Positions 1-5,867 of a stretch of 5,872 nt of DNA are shown piece by piece; the stretch's first letter is position 1; every line of letters starts with the position of its first letter. The stretch comes from Thiobacillaceae bacterium (lineage in GTDB: Bacteria > Pseudomonadota > Gammaproteobacteria > Burkholderiales > Thiobacillaceae). Under the pieces are notes generated by a model, which saw only the letters and a program-made list of their open reading frames with translations, did not search any database and was not told the origin of the DNA. The stretch lies in contig JAAPAA010000083.1 in the NCBI GenBank assembly GCA_012274165.1, positions 1 through 5,872 of the forward strand. Reading direction: 5' to 3'. The position numbers and the translations under genes are program-made.

Positions 1-162
1 CAGGAACAGAGCGCGGGTATCGAGCAGGTCAACCAGGCCATCACCCAGATGGACGACGTCACCCAGCAAAACGCTGCCCTGGTTGAACAGGCCGCGGCTG
101 CGGCCATGAGTCTTCAGGAACAGGCCAGCAACCTGGCTGAGGCGGTCAGCGTGTTCAAACTG
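1..162 (+). repeat. Paralogous segment A: MCP signalling-domain end, matching 1773-1934
   Basis: This segment aligns without gaps to 1773-1934 in the next gene; both are 162 nt. By hand count, 38 of 54 encoded residues are identical, and the match ends at a shared FKL in both proteins. It is the conserved second methylation helix of two tandem receptor genes, so it reflects gene family relationship rather than a mobile repeat. After it, the two tails are unrelated. Confidence 0.8.
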
Positions 163-324
163 GATGGCATGAGTTATCAGCAGCAAACAGCGCGCTCAGG
201 CTTTCAAAGCCGTGCCCCTGCAGCACTGGGGACATCGACGGGCACGAAATTTAAATCCCGATCGACAGCAGGTCAGAAGAGGCTTGCCACTAGCAGCGGT
301 GACGGCGAGTGGGAAGAGTTTTAA
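1..324 (+). CDS. Methyl-accepting chemotaxis protein, C-terminal part (5' end outside window)
   Basis: Reading frame 1 is open from the first base to TAA at 322-324, giving the last 107 residues of an MCP. The first 54 residues are the end of the cytoplasmic signalling coiled coil, with the TQQNAALVEQ motif typical of the second methylation helix of Tsr/Tar-type receptors. The motif has a Gln (codon 88-90) in a VEQ pair where Tsr has a Glu-Glu pair, so it may be a deamidation target of CheB or CheD. About 45 low-complexity residues rich in S, T, Q, G and A follow, forming a flexible tether. The protein ends in EWEEF, matching the xWxxF docking pentapeptide (NWETF in E. coli Tsr and Tar) that recruits CheR and CheB. 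The ligand-binding domain lies outside the window, so the ligand cannot be stated. The first ATG in this frame, at 49, is internal to the gene and is not a start. Confidence 0.95.
   Translation, partial: QEQSAGIEQVNQAITQMDDVTQQNAALVEQAAAAAMSLQEQASNLAEAVSVFKLDGMSYQQQTARSGFQSRAPAALGTSTGTKFKSRSTAGQKRLATSSGDGEWEEF
307..321 (+). other. CheR/CheB docking pentapeptide EWEEF at the MCP C-terminus
   Basis: The last five codons before TAA read GAG TGG GAA GAG TTT, which is Glu-Trp-Glu-Glu-Phe. The Trp and Phe are in the spacing of the NWETF pentapeptide that binds the CheR beta-subdomain and CheB in enterobacteria. It follows a long flexible linker, as expected for a tether. The neighbouring PAS-MCP has no such ending. 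Confidence 0.85.
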
Positions 325-357
325 CCCGGAATCCGGTTTGAACTTGAACAATTAATT

Positions 358-362
358 AAGGA
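358..362 (+). promoter_or_regulatory. Ribosome binding site of the PAS-MCP gene
   Basis: AAGGA lies 6 nt upstream of ATG 369, inside an A/T-rich stretch. This strong Shine-Dalgarno match supports the chosen start. The 44-nt gap from the upstream MCP stop shows no convincing terminator, so read-through transcription is likely. Confidence 0.75.
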
Positions 363-368
363 CTATCC

Positions 369-2030
369 ATGCGCACCAATTTGCCTGTGACCAATGCTGA
401 ATATGTACTGCAAGACGCGGAAATGATCGTCTCGAGAACCGATTTGCACGGCAACATTACCTACGTTAACCAAGCCTTCGTCGATATCAGCGGGTATTCC
501 GAAGACGAGCTGTTGGGTGCGCCACACAATATCGTGCGTCATCCGGATATGCCGACTGAAGCGTTCGCGGATTTCTGGCACACCCTGAAAAGCGGCAACG
601 CGTGGACCGGGCTGGTCAAGAACCGCTGCAAGAATGGCGACCATTATTGGGTTGAGGCGAATGCCGCGCCGATCATCGAGAATCGAAAAGTCGTCGGTTA
701 CAGCTCAATCCGGCTTAAGCCCAGCCGCGAGCAAATCCAGGCGGCAGACAGCGCGTATCGGGCGATCAAATCGGGCGACACCAGCATCAGGATTCAGGAC
801 GGTCATGTGGTCAAGCAGACCCTGTTGCAGCGTACCGGTCTGGTGAAGGCATACTCCATCAAGACCCTGCTGGTGCTGGCGGTGAGTGCAATGGCAGCGT
901 TGTTCGGATTGATTGGCATTCTGGCCTGGCTTGCGACGAGCGGTGAGAGTGCGTTTTACCTGCATAGCCTGATGGTGATTGCCGCGTTGGGTGTGCCGAT
1001 GGCGGGGGCGTTTGGGGTGTTGTCCTATCGCAATGTCGTGGCGCCTTTGCAAAATGCCGGGCACGATATCGAGCGCATGAGCGCGGGCGATCTGACGGGG
1101 CGGATTCAAGCCAGCGGCGGTGCCGAGATTGCGAAACTGATGCAATCCTTGCGGGTGTTGCAACTCAATACCAAATGGCTGGTGGGCCAGATCAAGGACA
1201 GTACGGCTGCGGTGAATATCGGTGCGCAGGAGATCGCCCGAGGCAATGCAGACCTGTCTTCGCGCACTGAATCGCAGGCCTCCAGCCTGGAAGAAACCGC
1301 CAGCTCGATGGAAGAACTGACCAGCACGGTGCAGGAAAATGCCACCAATGCCCACATGGCCAGCAAACTGGTGGCTTCGACCGCTGACATTGCCGTACAG
1401 GGCGGTGAGGTGGTGGGCAAGGTGATCGAAACCATGGCTTCGATCAATAGCAGTTCGCGCAAGATTGCAGACATCATTGGTGTGATCGACGGCATTGCTT
1501 TCCAGACCAACATTCTGGCCTTGAATGCCGCAGTGGAGGCAGCACGTGCCGGTGAACAGGGTCGCGGCTTTGCTGTGGTGGCAGCCGAGGTTCGCCATCT
1601 GGCGCAGCGCAGCGCAGGCGCGGCGAAGGAAATCAAGACCTTGATTGTTGATTCGGTGGCTCAGGTCGATCTGGGCCGGAAACTGGTCAACGAAGCGGGT
1701 GAGGCGATTGATGATGTGGTGACGTCGGTGCAACTGGTCGTGGAGATCATGGAAGGGAGTGCGAAGGCCAGTCAGGAACAAAGTGCCGGTATCGCGCAAA
1801 TCAACCAGGCGGTGAGTCAAATGGATGAGATGACCCAGCAGAATGCCGCACTGGTGGAGCAGTCCGCAGCGGCAGCCGAGAGCCTGCAGGATCAGGCCGC
1901 CAAGCTCACGCTGTTGGTGGATACCTTCAAACTGGTGCGCGGGGGGCAGGGTGGAGCCCATCGTGGTAGCAAAGCCGCCTTTCCGCAGGGCGGTCGAGCC
2001 GGAGCAGCGCTTCCCCGACTCAGTGCGTGA
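369..2030 (+). CDS. Aer-like PAS domain methyl-accepting chemotaxis protein (energy/redox taxis receptor)
   Basis: A complete 553-residue receptor (E. coli Aer is 506). An N-terminal PAS domain spans about residues 20-115. It carries the Aer motif VRHPDMP, and R57, H58, D60 and W79 match E. coli Aer FAD-binding residues at identical numbers, so a flavin redox sensor is likely. Two hydrophobic segments (about 164-190 and 196-219), separated by only a few residues, form an Aer-type membrane hairpin with almost no periplasmic domain. A HAMP domain follows (about 219-275), then a Tsr-like signalling domain. It has a methylation-type helix (SLEETASSMEEL, 306-317), the highly conserved hairpin tip (about 371-410, with AFQTNILALNAAVEAARAGE) and a second helix with TQQNAALVEQ (489-498). 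The 31-residue Gly/Ala/Arg-rich tail lacks xWxxF. The symbol aer is not assigned because the signalling half is Tsr-like. See the finding on a possible frameshift near the 3' end. Confidence 0.93.
   Translation: MRTNLPVTNAEYVLQDAEMIVSRTDLHGNITYVNQAFVDISGYSEDELLGAPHNIVRHPDMPTEAFADFWHTLKSGNAWTGLVKNRCKNGDHYWVEANAAPIIENRKVVGYSSIRLKPSREQIQAADSAYRAIKSGDTSIRIQDGHVVKQTLLQRTGLVKAYSIKTLLVLAVSAMAALFGLIGILAWLATSGESAFYLHSLMVIAALGVPMAGAFGVLSYRNVVAPLQNAGHDIERMSAGDLTGRIQASGGAEIAKLMQSLRVLQLNTKWLVGQIKDSTAAVNIGAQEIARGNADLSSRTESQASSLEETASSMEELTSTVQENATNAHMASKLVASTADIAVQGGEVVGKVIETMASINSSSRKIADIIGVIDGIAFQTNILALNAAVEAARAGEQGRGFAVVAAEVRHLAQRSAGAAKEIKTLIVDSVAQVDLGRKLVNEAGEAIDDVVTSVQLVVEIMEGSAKASQEQSAGIAQINQAVSQMDEMTQQNAALVEQSAAAAESLQDQAAKLTLLVDTFKLVRGGQGGAHRGSKAAFPQGGRAGAALPRLSA
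1773..1934 (+). repeat. Paralogous segment B: MCP signalling-domain end, matching 1-162
   Basis: This is the partner of segment A, inside the PAS-MCP gene. It starts at the codon for Q469 and ends at L522. Many synonymous differences at the DNA level argue against very recent gene conversion, at least within this visible stretch. Confidence 0.8.
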
Positions 2031-2077
2031 AGCTTGCTCCATGCTGAGAAGTGGGAGCGTAGGCCTGTAGCCTGAAC

Positions 2078-2947
2078 ATGACATCAATTTCGAAAAACAC
2101 GCCGGATAGCACCAAGGTTTTTGCATTCACGCCACGCGACTTTGCCAGGGTGCGTGCGCTGATTTACCGGCAGGCCGGTATTTCATTGGCCGAAAGCAAG
2201 CAGGAGATGGTTTATAGCCGGTTGGCGCGTCGCCTGAGGGTAAAGGGTTTGAACTCGTTCGAGGCGTATCTCGACGGCCTTGAAAGCGGGCGCGACAGCG
2301 AGGAGTGGGAGGCCTTTACCAATGCGCTGACGACCAATCTGACTTCGTTCTTTCGTGAAGAACATCATTTTCCGATTCTGGCCGAGCATGCGCTGAGGGC
2401 GAAAAGACCGCTGTCTATCTGGTGCTCTGCCAGTTCCACCGGAGAGGAACCTTATTCGATCGCGATGACGATGTGTGAGGCATTCAACACGCTGACACCA
2501 CCTGTCAGCATTATTGCCACGGACATTGATACCAACGTGCTCGAAACCGGGGCGAACGGGATCTATGCCGTCGAGCGACTGGACAAGATGCAGAAGGAGC
2601 GTGCCCGGCGCTTCTTTCTGCGGGGAAAAGGCAGCCGCGCCGGGATGGTGCGGGTGCGTCCCGAGTTGCGTCAGCTGATCACATTCAAAACACTCAACCT
2701 GCTGGCAAGCAGCTGGCCGGTGAGCGGCCAGTTTGACGTGATCTTTTGCCGCAACGTGATGATTTATTTCGACAAACCGACGCAAAGCAAAATTCTCTCG
2801 CGGTTTGTGCCGCTGTTGAAGCCGGATGGTTTGCTGTTTGCCGGCCATTCCGAAAATTTCATGTACGTGACTGATGCATTGAAACTGCGTGGCAAGACAG
2901 TTTATGAACTGGATCAGCGTGTGGTGCGTGCAGGGAATGCTTCGTGA
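2078..2947 (+). CDS. cheR: Chemotaxis protein methyltransferase CheR
   Basis: A 289-residue cytoplasmic enzyme (E. coli CheR is 286) that transfers methyl groups from S-adenosylmethionine to receptor glutamates. The N-terminal helical domain (about 1-90) includes the basic RRLRVKGL helix used for receptor contact. NALTTNLTSFFRE (82-94) leads into the SAM-binding fold, with SASSTGEEPYSIAM (117-130), ATDID (147-151), FCRNVMIYF (223-231) and GHSEN (256-260). The beta-subdomain contains a GSRAG loop (185-189) aligning with GPHEG of Salmonella CheR, a feature of pentapeptide-dependent enzymes. This fits the EWEEF tail of the upstream MCP. ATG 2078 is the only ATG between the in-frame stop at 2060-2062 and the conserved region. 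No good Shine-Dalgarno sits at normal spacing; GGGAG at 2053-2057 is 20 nt away. The stop overlaps the cheD start. Confidence 0.97.
   Translation: MTSISKNTPDSTKVFAFTPRDFARVRALIYRQAGISLAESKQEMVYSRLARRLRVKGLNSFEAYLDGLESGRDSEEWEAFTNALTTNLTSFFREEHHFPILAEHALRAKRPLSIWCSASSTGEEPYSIAMTMCEAFNTLTPPVSIIATDIDTNVLETGANGIYAVERLDKMQKERARRFFLRGKGSRAGMVRVRPELRQLITFKTLNLLASSWPVSGQFDVIFCRNVMIYFDKPTQSKILSRFVPLLKPDGLLFAGHSENFMYVTDALKLRGKTVYELDQRVVRAGNAS
2932..2936 (+). promoter_or_regulatory. Ribosome binding site of cheD, inside the end of cheR
   Basis: AGGGA lies 7 nt upstream of the GTG at 2944 and within cheR coding sequence. It decides the non-ATG start of cheD: the start GTG shares bases with the cheR stop (GTGA), so the two genes are probably translationally coupled. 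Confidence 0.7.
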
Positions 2948-3549
2948 ATCCAGCGATTGAAGAGCATCTTGCGACCAACTTGTATTACGACCGCGTATTC
3001 GACTGTGAGGCGGCCAAGATATTGCCGGGTGAATATTATTTCACCGGCAAGCCCATGATGATCGTGACGGTTCTGGGATCGTGTGTCGCGGCCTGTATTC
3101 GCGACCGGGTCTCGGGAATCGGTGGGATGAATCATTTCATGCTGCCCGATGGAGGCGAGTCAGGCAGCGCGTCTGCATCGTCGATGCGCTATGGCAGCTA
3201 CGCAATGGAGGTGCTGATCAATCAAATCCTCAAGGCAGGCGCCCGGCGCGAGAATCTGGAGGCCAAAGTGTTCGGTGGAGGCAATGTGTTGCAGGGCTTT
3301 ACCAGCATCAACGTTGGAGAGCGTAATGCCCGGTTCGTCCGCGACTATTTGCGGGATGTGAATATCCGCATCCTGGCCGAGGACCTGAACGACATCCACC
3401 CGCGCAAGGTGTATTTCTTTCCGGAAACCGGCAAGGTTCTGGTCAAGAAATTGATCCAGCTCAACAACTACACGCTGGTTCGGCGTGAGCATGACTATGC
3501 TAGCCGACTCCAGGCCAATCCCATCGATGACGAGATCGATTTGAACTGA
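2944..3549 (+). CDS. cheD: Chemoreceptor glutamine deamidase CheD
   Basis: A 201-residue protein of the CheD family, which hydrolyses specific receptor glutamines to glutamates and so creates methylation sites. The core motif IVTVLGSCVAACIRD (40-54) contains the nucleophile C47; the general-base His is H64 in GGMNHFMLPD, 17 residues later as in Thermotoga CheD (C27/H44). T42 is the probable third catalytic residue, although the spacing to C47 is one residue shorter than in Thermotoga. A glycine-rich FGGGNVL motif (110-116) and a conserved VYFFPETGKV segment (156-165) complete the family pattern. About 30 extra N-terminal residues precede the core, as is common in proteobacterial CheD. Translation starts at GTG, overlapping the cheR TGA by 4 nt. 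No CheC, the CheD partner of Bacillus, is seen; CheZ supplies the phosphatase here. Confidence 0.95.
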   Translation: MNPAIEEHLATNLYYDRVFDCEAAKILPGEYYFTGKPMMIVTVLGSCVAACIRDRVSGIGGMNHFMLPDGGESGSASASSMRYGSYAMEVLINQILKAGARRENLEAKVFGGGNVLQGFTSINVGERNARFVRDYLRDVNIRILAEDLNDIHPRKVYFFPETGKVLVKKLIQLNNYTLVRREHDYASRLQANPIDDEIDLN

Positions 3550-3570
3550 CTATTTGCAAGGGCGAGCCCC

Positions 3571-3575
3571 GGAAA
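3571..3575 (+). promoter_or_regulatory. Ribosome binding site that decides the cheB start
   Basis: GGAAA lies 9 nt upstream of ATG 3585. It directly abuts the alternative GTG at 3576, leaving no spacing for that start, so ATG 3585 is preferred. Confidence 0.6.
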
Positions 3576-3584
3576 GTGTTTGGC

Positions 3585-4655
3585 ATGAAAATCAAGGTTC
3601 TGATTGTCGATGATTCGGCGCTGATACGGGGCGTGATGACGGAAATCATCAATAGCCCGTCCGACATGGAAGTGGTCGGCGCGGCGCCCGACCCGCTGGT
3701 GGCGCGTGACCTCATCAAGCAAACCAATCCGGATGTGCTGACGCTGGACGTCGAAATGCCGAAAATGGACGGCCTGGATTTTCTCGACCGTTTGATGCGC
3801 TTGCGACCGATGCCGGTGGTGATGGTGTCGTCGCTGACCGAGCGCGGCTCGGATATCACGATGCGGGCGCTGGAACTGGGCGCAGTCGATTTCGTCACCA
3901 AGCCGAAGATCTCCATCCAGAGCGGCATGCTCGAATACACCGAGCTGATTGCGGACAAAATTCGCATTGCTGCGCGCGCGAAAATCAAGGCGCGTGCGTT
4001 GCCTCATGCGCAGGGGCAGAGCGGTATTGCGCTGGCATCGGTGCGCAACCCCTTCATCAGCAGCGAAAAGCTGATCATCATTGGCGCCTCCACCGGTGGA
4101 ACGGAAGCCATCAAGGATTTTCTGGTGCAATTGCCTCCAGACTGCCCGGGAATTTTGATTACCCAGCATATGCCGGAGGGGTTCACCCGCTCATTCGCCA
4201 ACCGGCTCGACAAGCTGTGCAAAATTTCGGTCAAGGAAGCGGAAGGAGGCGAGCGGGTGCTGCCCGGCCACGCCTATCTTGCGCCCGGTCACTCCCATCT
4301 GTCGCTGGTGCGCAGCGGTGCCAACTATATGACCAAGCTCGACCAGGGCGAACCGGTCAATCGTCATCGCCCTTCGGTTGACGTGTTGTTCCGCTCGGCC
4401 GCGATCAACGCAGGTAAAAATGCAGTCGGCGTGATCCTCACGGGCATGGGCAAGGATGGCGCGGCCGGCATGCTGGAAATGAAGAATGCGGGCGCCTACA
4501 ACCTGGCGCAGGATGAGGCGTCCTGCGTGGTGTTCGGCATGCCGAAAGAGGCCATTGCCATGGGCGGGACGCATGAAGTCGGCCCCCTGCACGAACTGCC
4601 GGGACGGGTGATGACCTATTTTGCAACGCACGGCAATCGCGCAATGCGGGTATAA
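3585..4655 (+). CDS. cheB: Chemotaxis response regulator protein-glutamate methylesterase/glutamine deamidase CheB
   Basis: A 356-residue two-domain enzyme (E. coli CheB is 349). When phosphorylated by CheA it removes methyl groups from receptor glutamates, and it can also deamidate receptor glutamines. The receiver domain (about 1-125) has the acidic pair D9/D10, phosphoacceptor D55 in LTLDVEMP, and K106 in TKP. A linker (about 126-158) leads to the methylesterase domain. Its catalytic triad is S169 (GASTGG), H195 (ITQHMPEGF) and D291 (LTGMGKDGAAGM), each exactly five residues beyond Salmonella S164, H190 and D286. ATG 3585 gives an N-terminus MKIKVLIVDD that starts directly at the receiver strand and has a ribosome binding site. 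An upstream GTG at 3576 would add three residues. The gene follows cheD by 35 nt and is probably cotranscribed. Confidence 0.96.
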   Translation: MKIKVLIVDDSALIRGVMTEIINSPSDMEVVGAAPDPLVARDLIKQTNPDVLTLDVEMPKMDGLDFLDRLMRLRPMPVVMVSSLTERGSDITMRALELGAVDFVTKPKISIQSGMLEYTELIADKIRIAARAKIKARALPHAQGQSGIALASVRNPFISSEKLIIIGASTGGTEAIKDFLVQLPPDCPGILITQHMPEGFTRSFANRLDKLCKISVKEAEGGERVLPGHAYLAPGHSHLSLVRSGANYMTKLDQGEPVNRHRPSVDVLFRSAAINAGKNAVGVILTGMGKDGAAGMLEMKNAGAYNLAQDEASCVVFGMPKEAIAMGGTHEVGPLHELPGRVMTYFATHGNRAMRV

Positions 4656-4687
4656 GCTTCCGATTCTGGATTAGATGGCTGCCTGGC

Positions 4688-4714
4688 TTAAGTTTGGCCC
4701 CTGCATGCCGTTTA
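4688..4714 (+). promoter_or_regulatory. Probable sigma-28 (FliA) flagellar class III promoter for cheYZ
   Basis: The -35 element TTAAGTTT (4688-4695) matches the enterobacterial FliA consensus TAAAGTTT at 7 of 8 positions. The spacer (4696-4706) is exactly 11 nt, and the -10 element GCCGTTTA (4707-4714) matches GCCGATAA at 6 of 8, including the diagnostic GCCG. Transcription would start near 4721, leaving a leader of about 30 nt before cheY ATG 4751. The location before a core chemotaxis gene supports it. It is untested here, and the consensus is borrowed from enterobacteria. Confidence 0.65.
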
Positions 4715-4740
4715 ACCACCCACTTTACTCATGCATCAAT

Positions 4741-4744
4741 GGAG
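4741..4744 (+). promoter_or_regulatory. Ribosome binding site of cheY
   Basis: GGAG lies 6 nt upstream of ATG 4751. It overlaps the competing ATG at 4739, so 4751 is the supported start. Confidence 0.7.
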
Positions 4745-4750
4745 CGCGGC

Positions 4751-5149
4751 ATGGCCGATCCGAATACAAAATTTTTAGTGGTAGACGACTTTTCCACCAT
4801 GCGCCGCATCGTGCGGAACCTGCTCAAGGAGTTGGGGTTTTCCAACGTTGAGGAAGCCGAGGATGGCGTGGATGGCCTGGCCAAATTGAGAGCGGGGAAC
4901 TTCGACTTCGTGGTGTCGGACTGGAACATGCCCAATATGGATGGCCTGACCATGTTGCAGACGATACGCGCGGATCCCGCGTTGTCGAAGCTGCCGGTAT
5001 TGATGGTGACGGCCGAGGCCAAAAAGGAAAACATCATCGCGGCGGCTCAAGCCGGCGCCAGTGGTTATGTCGTCAAGCCTTTTACCGCGGCCACCCTGGA
5101 CGAAAAACTCGGCAAAATTTTCGAAAAACTTGAAAAAGCCGGGGGTTGA
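4751..5149 (+). CDS. cheY: Chemotaxis response regulator CheY
   Basis: A single-domain receiver of 132 residues (E. coli CheY is 129). It accepts phosphate from CheA and binds the flagellar switch protein FliM to change motor rotation. All key residues fall at E. coli numbers: D12 and D13 (VVDDFSTMRR), phosphoacceptor D57 followed by W58 (SDWNMPNMDG), T87 (MVTAEAKKEN), Y106 (SGYVVKPF) and K109. The start at ATG 4751 gives MADPNTKFLV, collinear with E. coli CheY MADKELKFLV. Further upstream in-frame starts (TTG 4694, ATG 4739) would add non-conserved residues, and TTG 4694 lies inside the predicted promoter. The gene is followed 1 nt later by cheZ, so its product and its phosphatase are probably made together. 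Confidence 0.98.
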   Translation: MADPNTKFLVVDDFSTMRRIVRNLLKELGFSNVEEAEDGVDGLAKLRAGNFDFVVSDWNMPNMDGLTMLQTIRADPALSKLPVLMVTAEAKKENIIAAAQAGASGYVVKPFTAATLDEKLGKIFEKLEKAGG

Positions 5150-5150
5150 T

Positions 5151-5825
5151 GTGAATACGCAATTTCCCAACTGCAGTGGATTGACCGCAACATCCGCCGC
5201 TGTAAGACCCGAGGCGTGTGAACAGAACGAAATGCTGGCGCGGGTAGGGCAGATGACCCGCGCTTTGCACGACAACCTGCGCGAGCTGGGCCTGGACAAG
5301 GTGCTGGAAAAGGCCTCGGTGGACATGCCCGATGTGCGTGACCGCCTGAACTACGTGGCGCGCATGACCGAGCAGGCCGCGCAACGCGTGCTCAACGCCA
5401 CTGATACCGCTATCCCCTTGCAGGAACGGATCGATGCAGGGGCCGGCGAGGTTCTGCAAGGCTGGAAGGCGACAGTCGCGGCGCCTTTTTCAGAGGCCGG
5501 CTATCGCGACATGGCGACCCTGACCATGCAATGTCTGGTCGATATGCAACACGATACCAATGCCACCAAACAGCAATTGCTGGACATCATGATGGCGCAG
5601 GATTTCCAGGACCTCACGGGCCAGGTGATACGCAAGGTGACGGATCTGGCACATAACCTGGAATGCCAGCTGGTGCAGTTTTTGATCGATTACGCCCCGT
5701 CTGAAGTGAAACGCGAAACCGATAACACTTTGCTAAACGGCCCGCAGATCAACCCAGAAGGCAAGAGCGACGTGGTGGCGGATCAGGGCCAGGTCGACGA
5801 TTTGCTGGATAGCCTGGGGTTTTAA
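5151..5825 (+). CDS. cheZ: Protein phosphatase CheZ
   Basis: A 224-residue all-helical protein (E. coli CheZ is 214) that dephosphorylates CheY-P and ends the signal. The long helical hairpin contains RALHDNLRELGLDK (37-50), DVRDRLNYVARMTEQAAQRV (61-80) and the active-site segment IMMAQDFQDLTGQVI (146-160). D154 and Q158 align with E. coli D143 and catalytic Q147. A variable linker leads to LLNGPQ (194-199) and the C-terminal CheY-binding peptide QVDDLLDSLGF, identical to the E. coli C-terminus. The start is GTG 5151, 1 nt after the cheY TGA, with only a weak G-rich upstream sequence (5141-5145), so translational coupling is likely. It gives about 29 residues before the conserved LARVGQMTR, longer than in E. 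coli. ATG 5232 is a possible internal start but would remove these and leave a less usual length. Confidence 0.95.
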   Translation: MNTQFPNCSGLTATSAAVRPEACEQNEMLARVGQMTRALHDNLRELGLDKVLEKASVDMPDVRDRLNYVARMTEQAAQRVLNATDTAIPLQERIDAGAGEVLQGWKATVAAPFSEAGYRDMATLTMQCLVDMQHDTNATKQQLLDIMMAQDFQDLTGQVIRKVTDLAHNLECQLVQFLIDYAPSEVKRETDNTLLNGPQINPEGKSDVVADQGQVDDLLDSLGF

Positions 5826-5845
5826 TTCAACTGAAATGCTGTTGT

Positions 5846-5867
5846 GGGCGGGGAACCCGCCCTTTCT
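5846..5867 (+). terminator. Probable rho-independent terminator after cheZ
   Basis: GGGCGGG (5846-5852), a GAA loop and CCCGCCC (5856-5862) form a perfect 7-bp GC stem, followed by TTTCT (5863-5867). It begins 20 nt after the cheZ stop. The T-tract is short and interrupted, so termination may be partial; downstream genes are outside the window. Confidence 0.6.

Larger units (their letters stand above)
4656..4750 (+). other. cheB-cheY intergenic region with promoter and ribosome binding site
   Basis: This 95-nt gap is the longest in the window. It holds the sigma-28-like promoter (4688-4714) and the cheY ribosome binding site. No credible hairpin terminator for the upstream genes is visible, so read-through from cheB plus internal initiation is the simplest model. 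Confidence 0.7.

Noticed and set aside
326..336. CCGG-AAT-CCGG hairpin after the first MCP stop as a terminator
   Set aside because: The stem is only 4 bp and is followed by just three Ts, which is too weak to call a terminator.
2061..2073. AGGC-CTGTA-GCCT inverted repeat just before cheR
   Set aside because: Four base pairs, with no T-tract or known motif; this is expected by chance.
705..2126. A 473-codon open frame on the minus strand opposite the PAS-MCP and the start of cheR
   Set aside because: Its translation has no recognisable domain and is rich in His, Arg, Gln and Cys, as expected from the complement of a GC-biased gene. The + strand frame is a clear, conserved receptor.
3576..3584. 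GTG 3576 as the cheB start
   Set aside because: It sits directly against the GGAAA ribosome binding site with no spacing, and adds three non-conserved residues.
4694..4750. N-terminal extension of cheY from TTG 4694 or ATG 4739
   Set aside because: The added residues are not CheY-like, TTG 4694 lies inside the predicted promoter, and the GGAG ribosome binding site and E. coli collinearity point to ATG 4751.
5061..5150. N-terminal extension of cheZ into cheY coding sequence
   Set aside because: It would overlap cheY by almost 90 nt with no conserved residues. GTG 5151, 1 nt after the cheY stop, is simpler.
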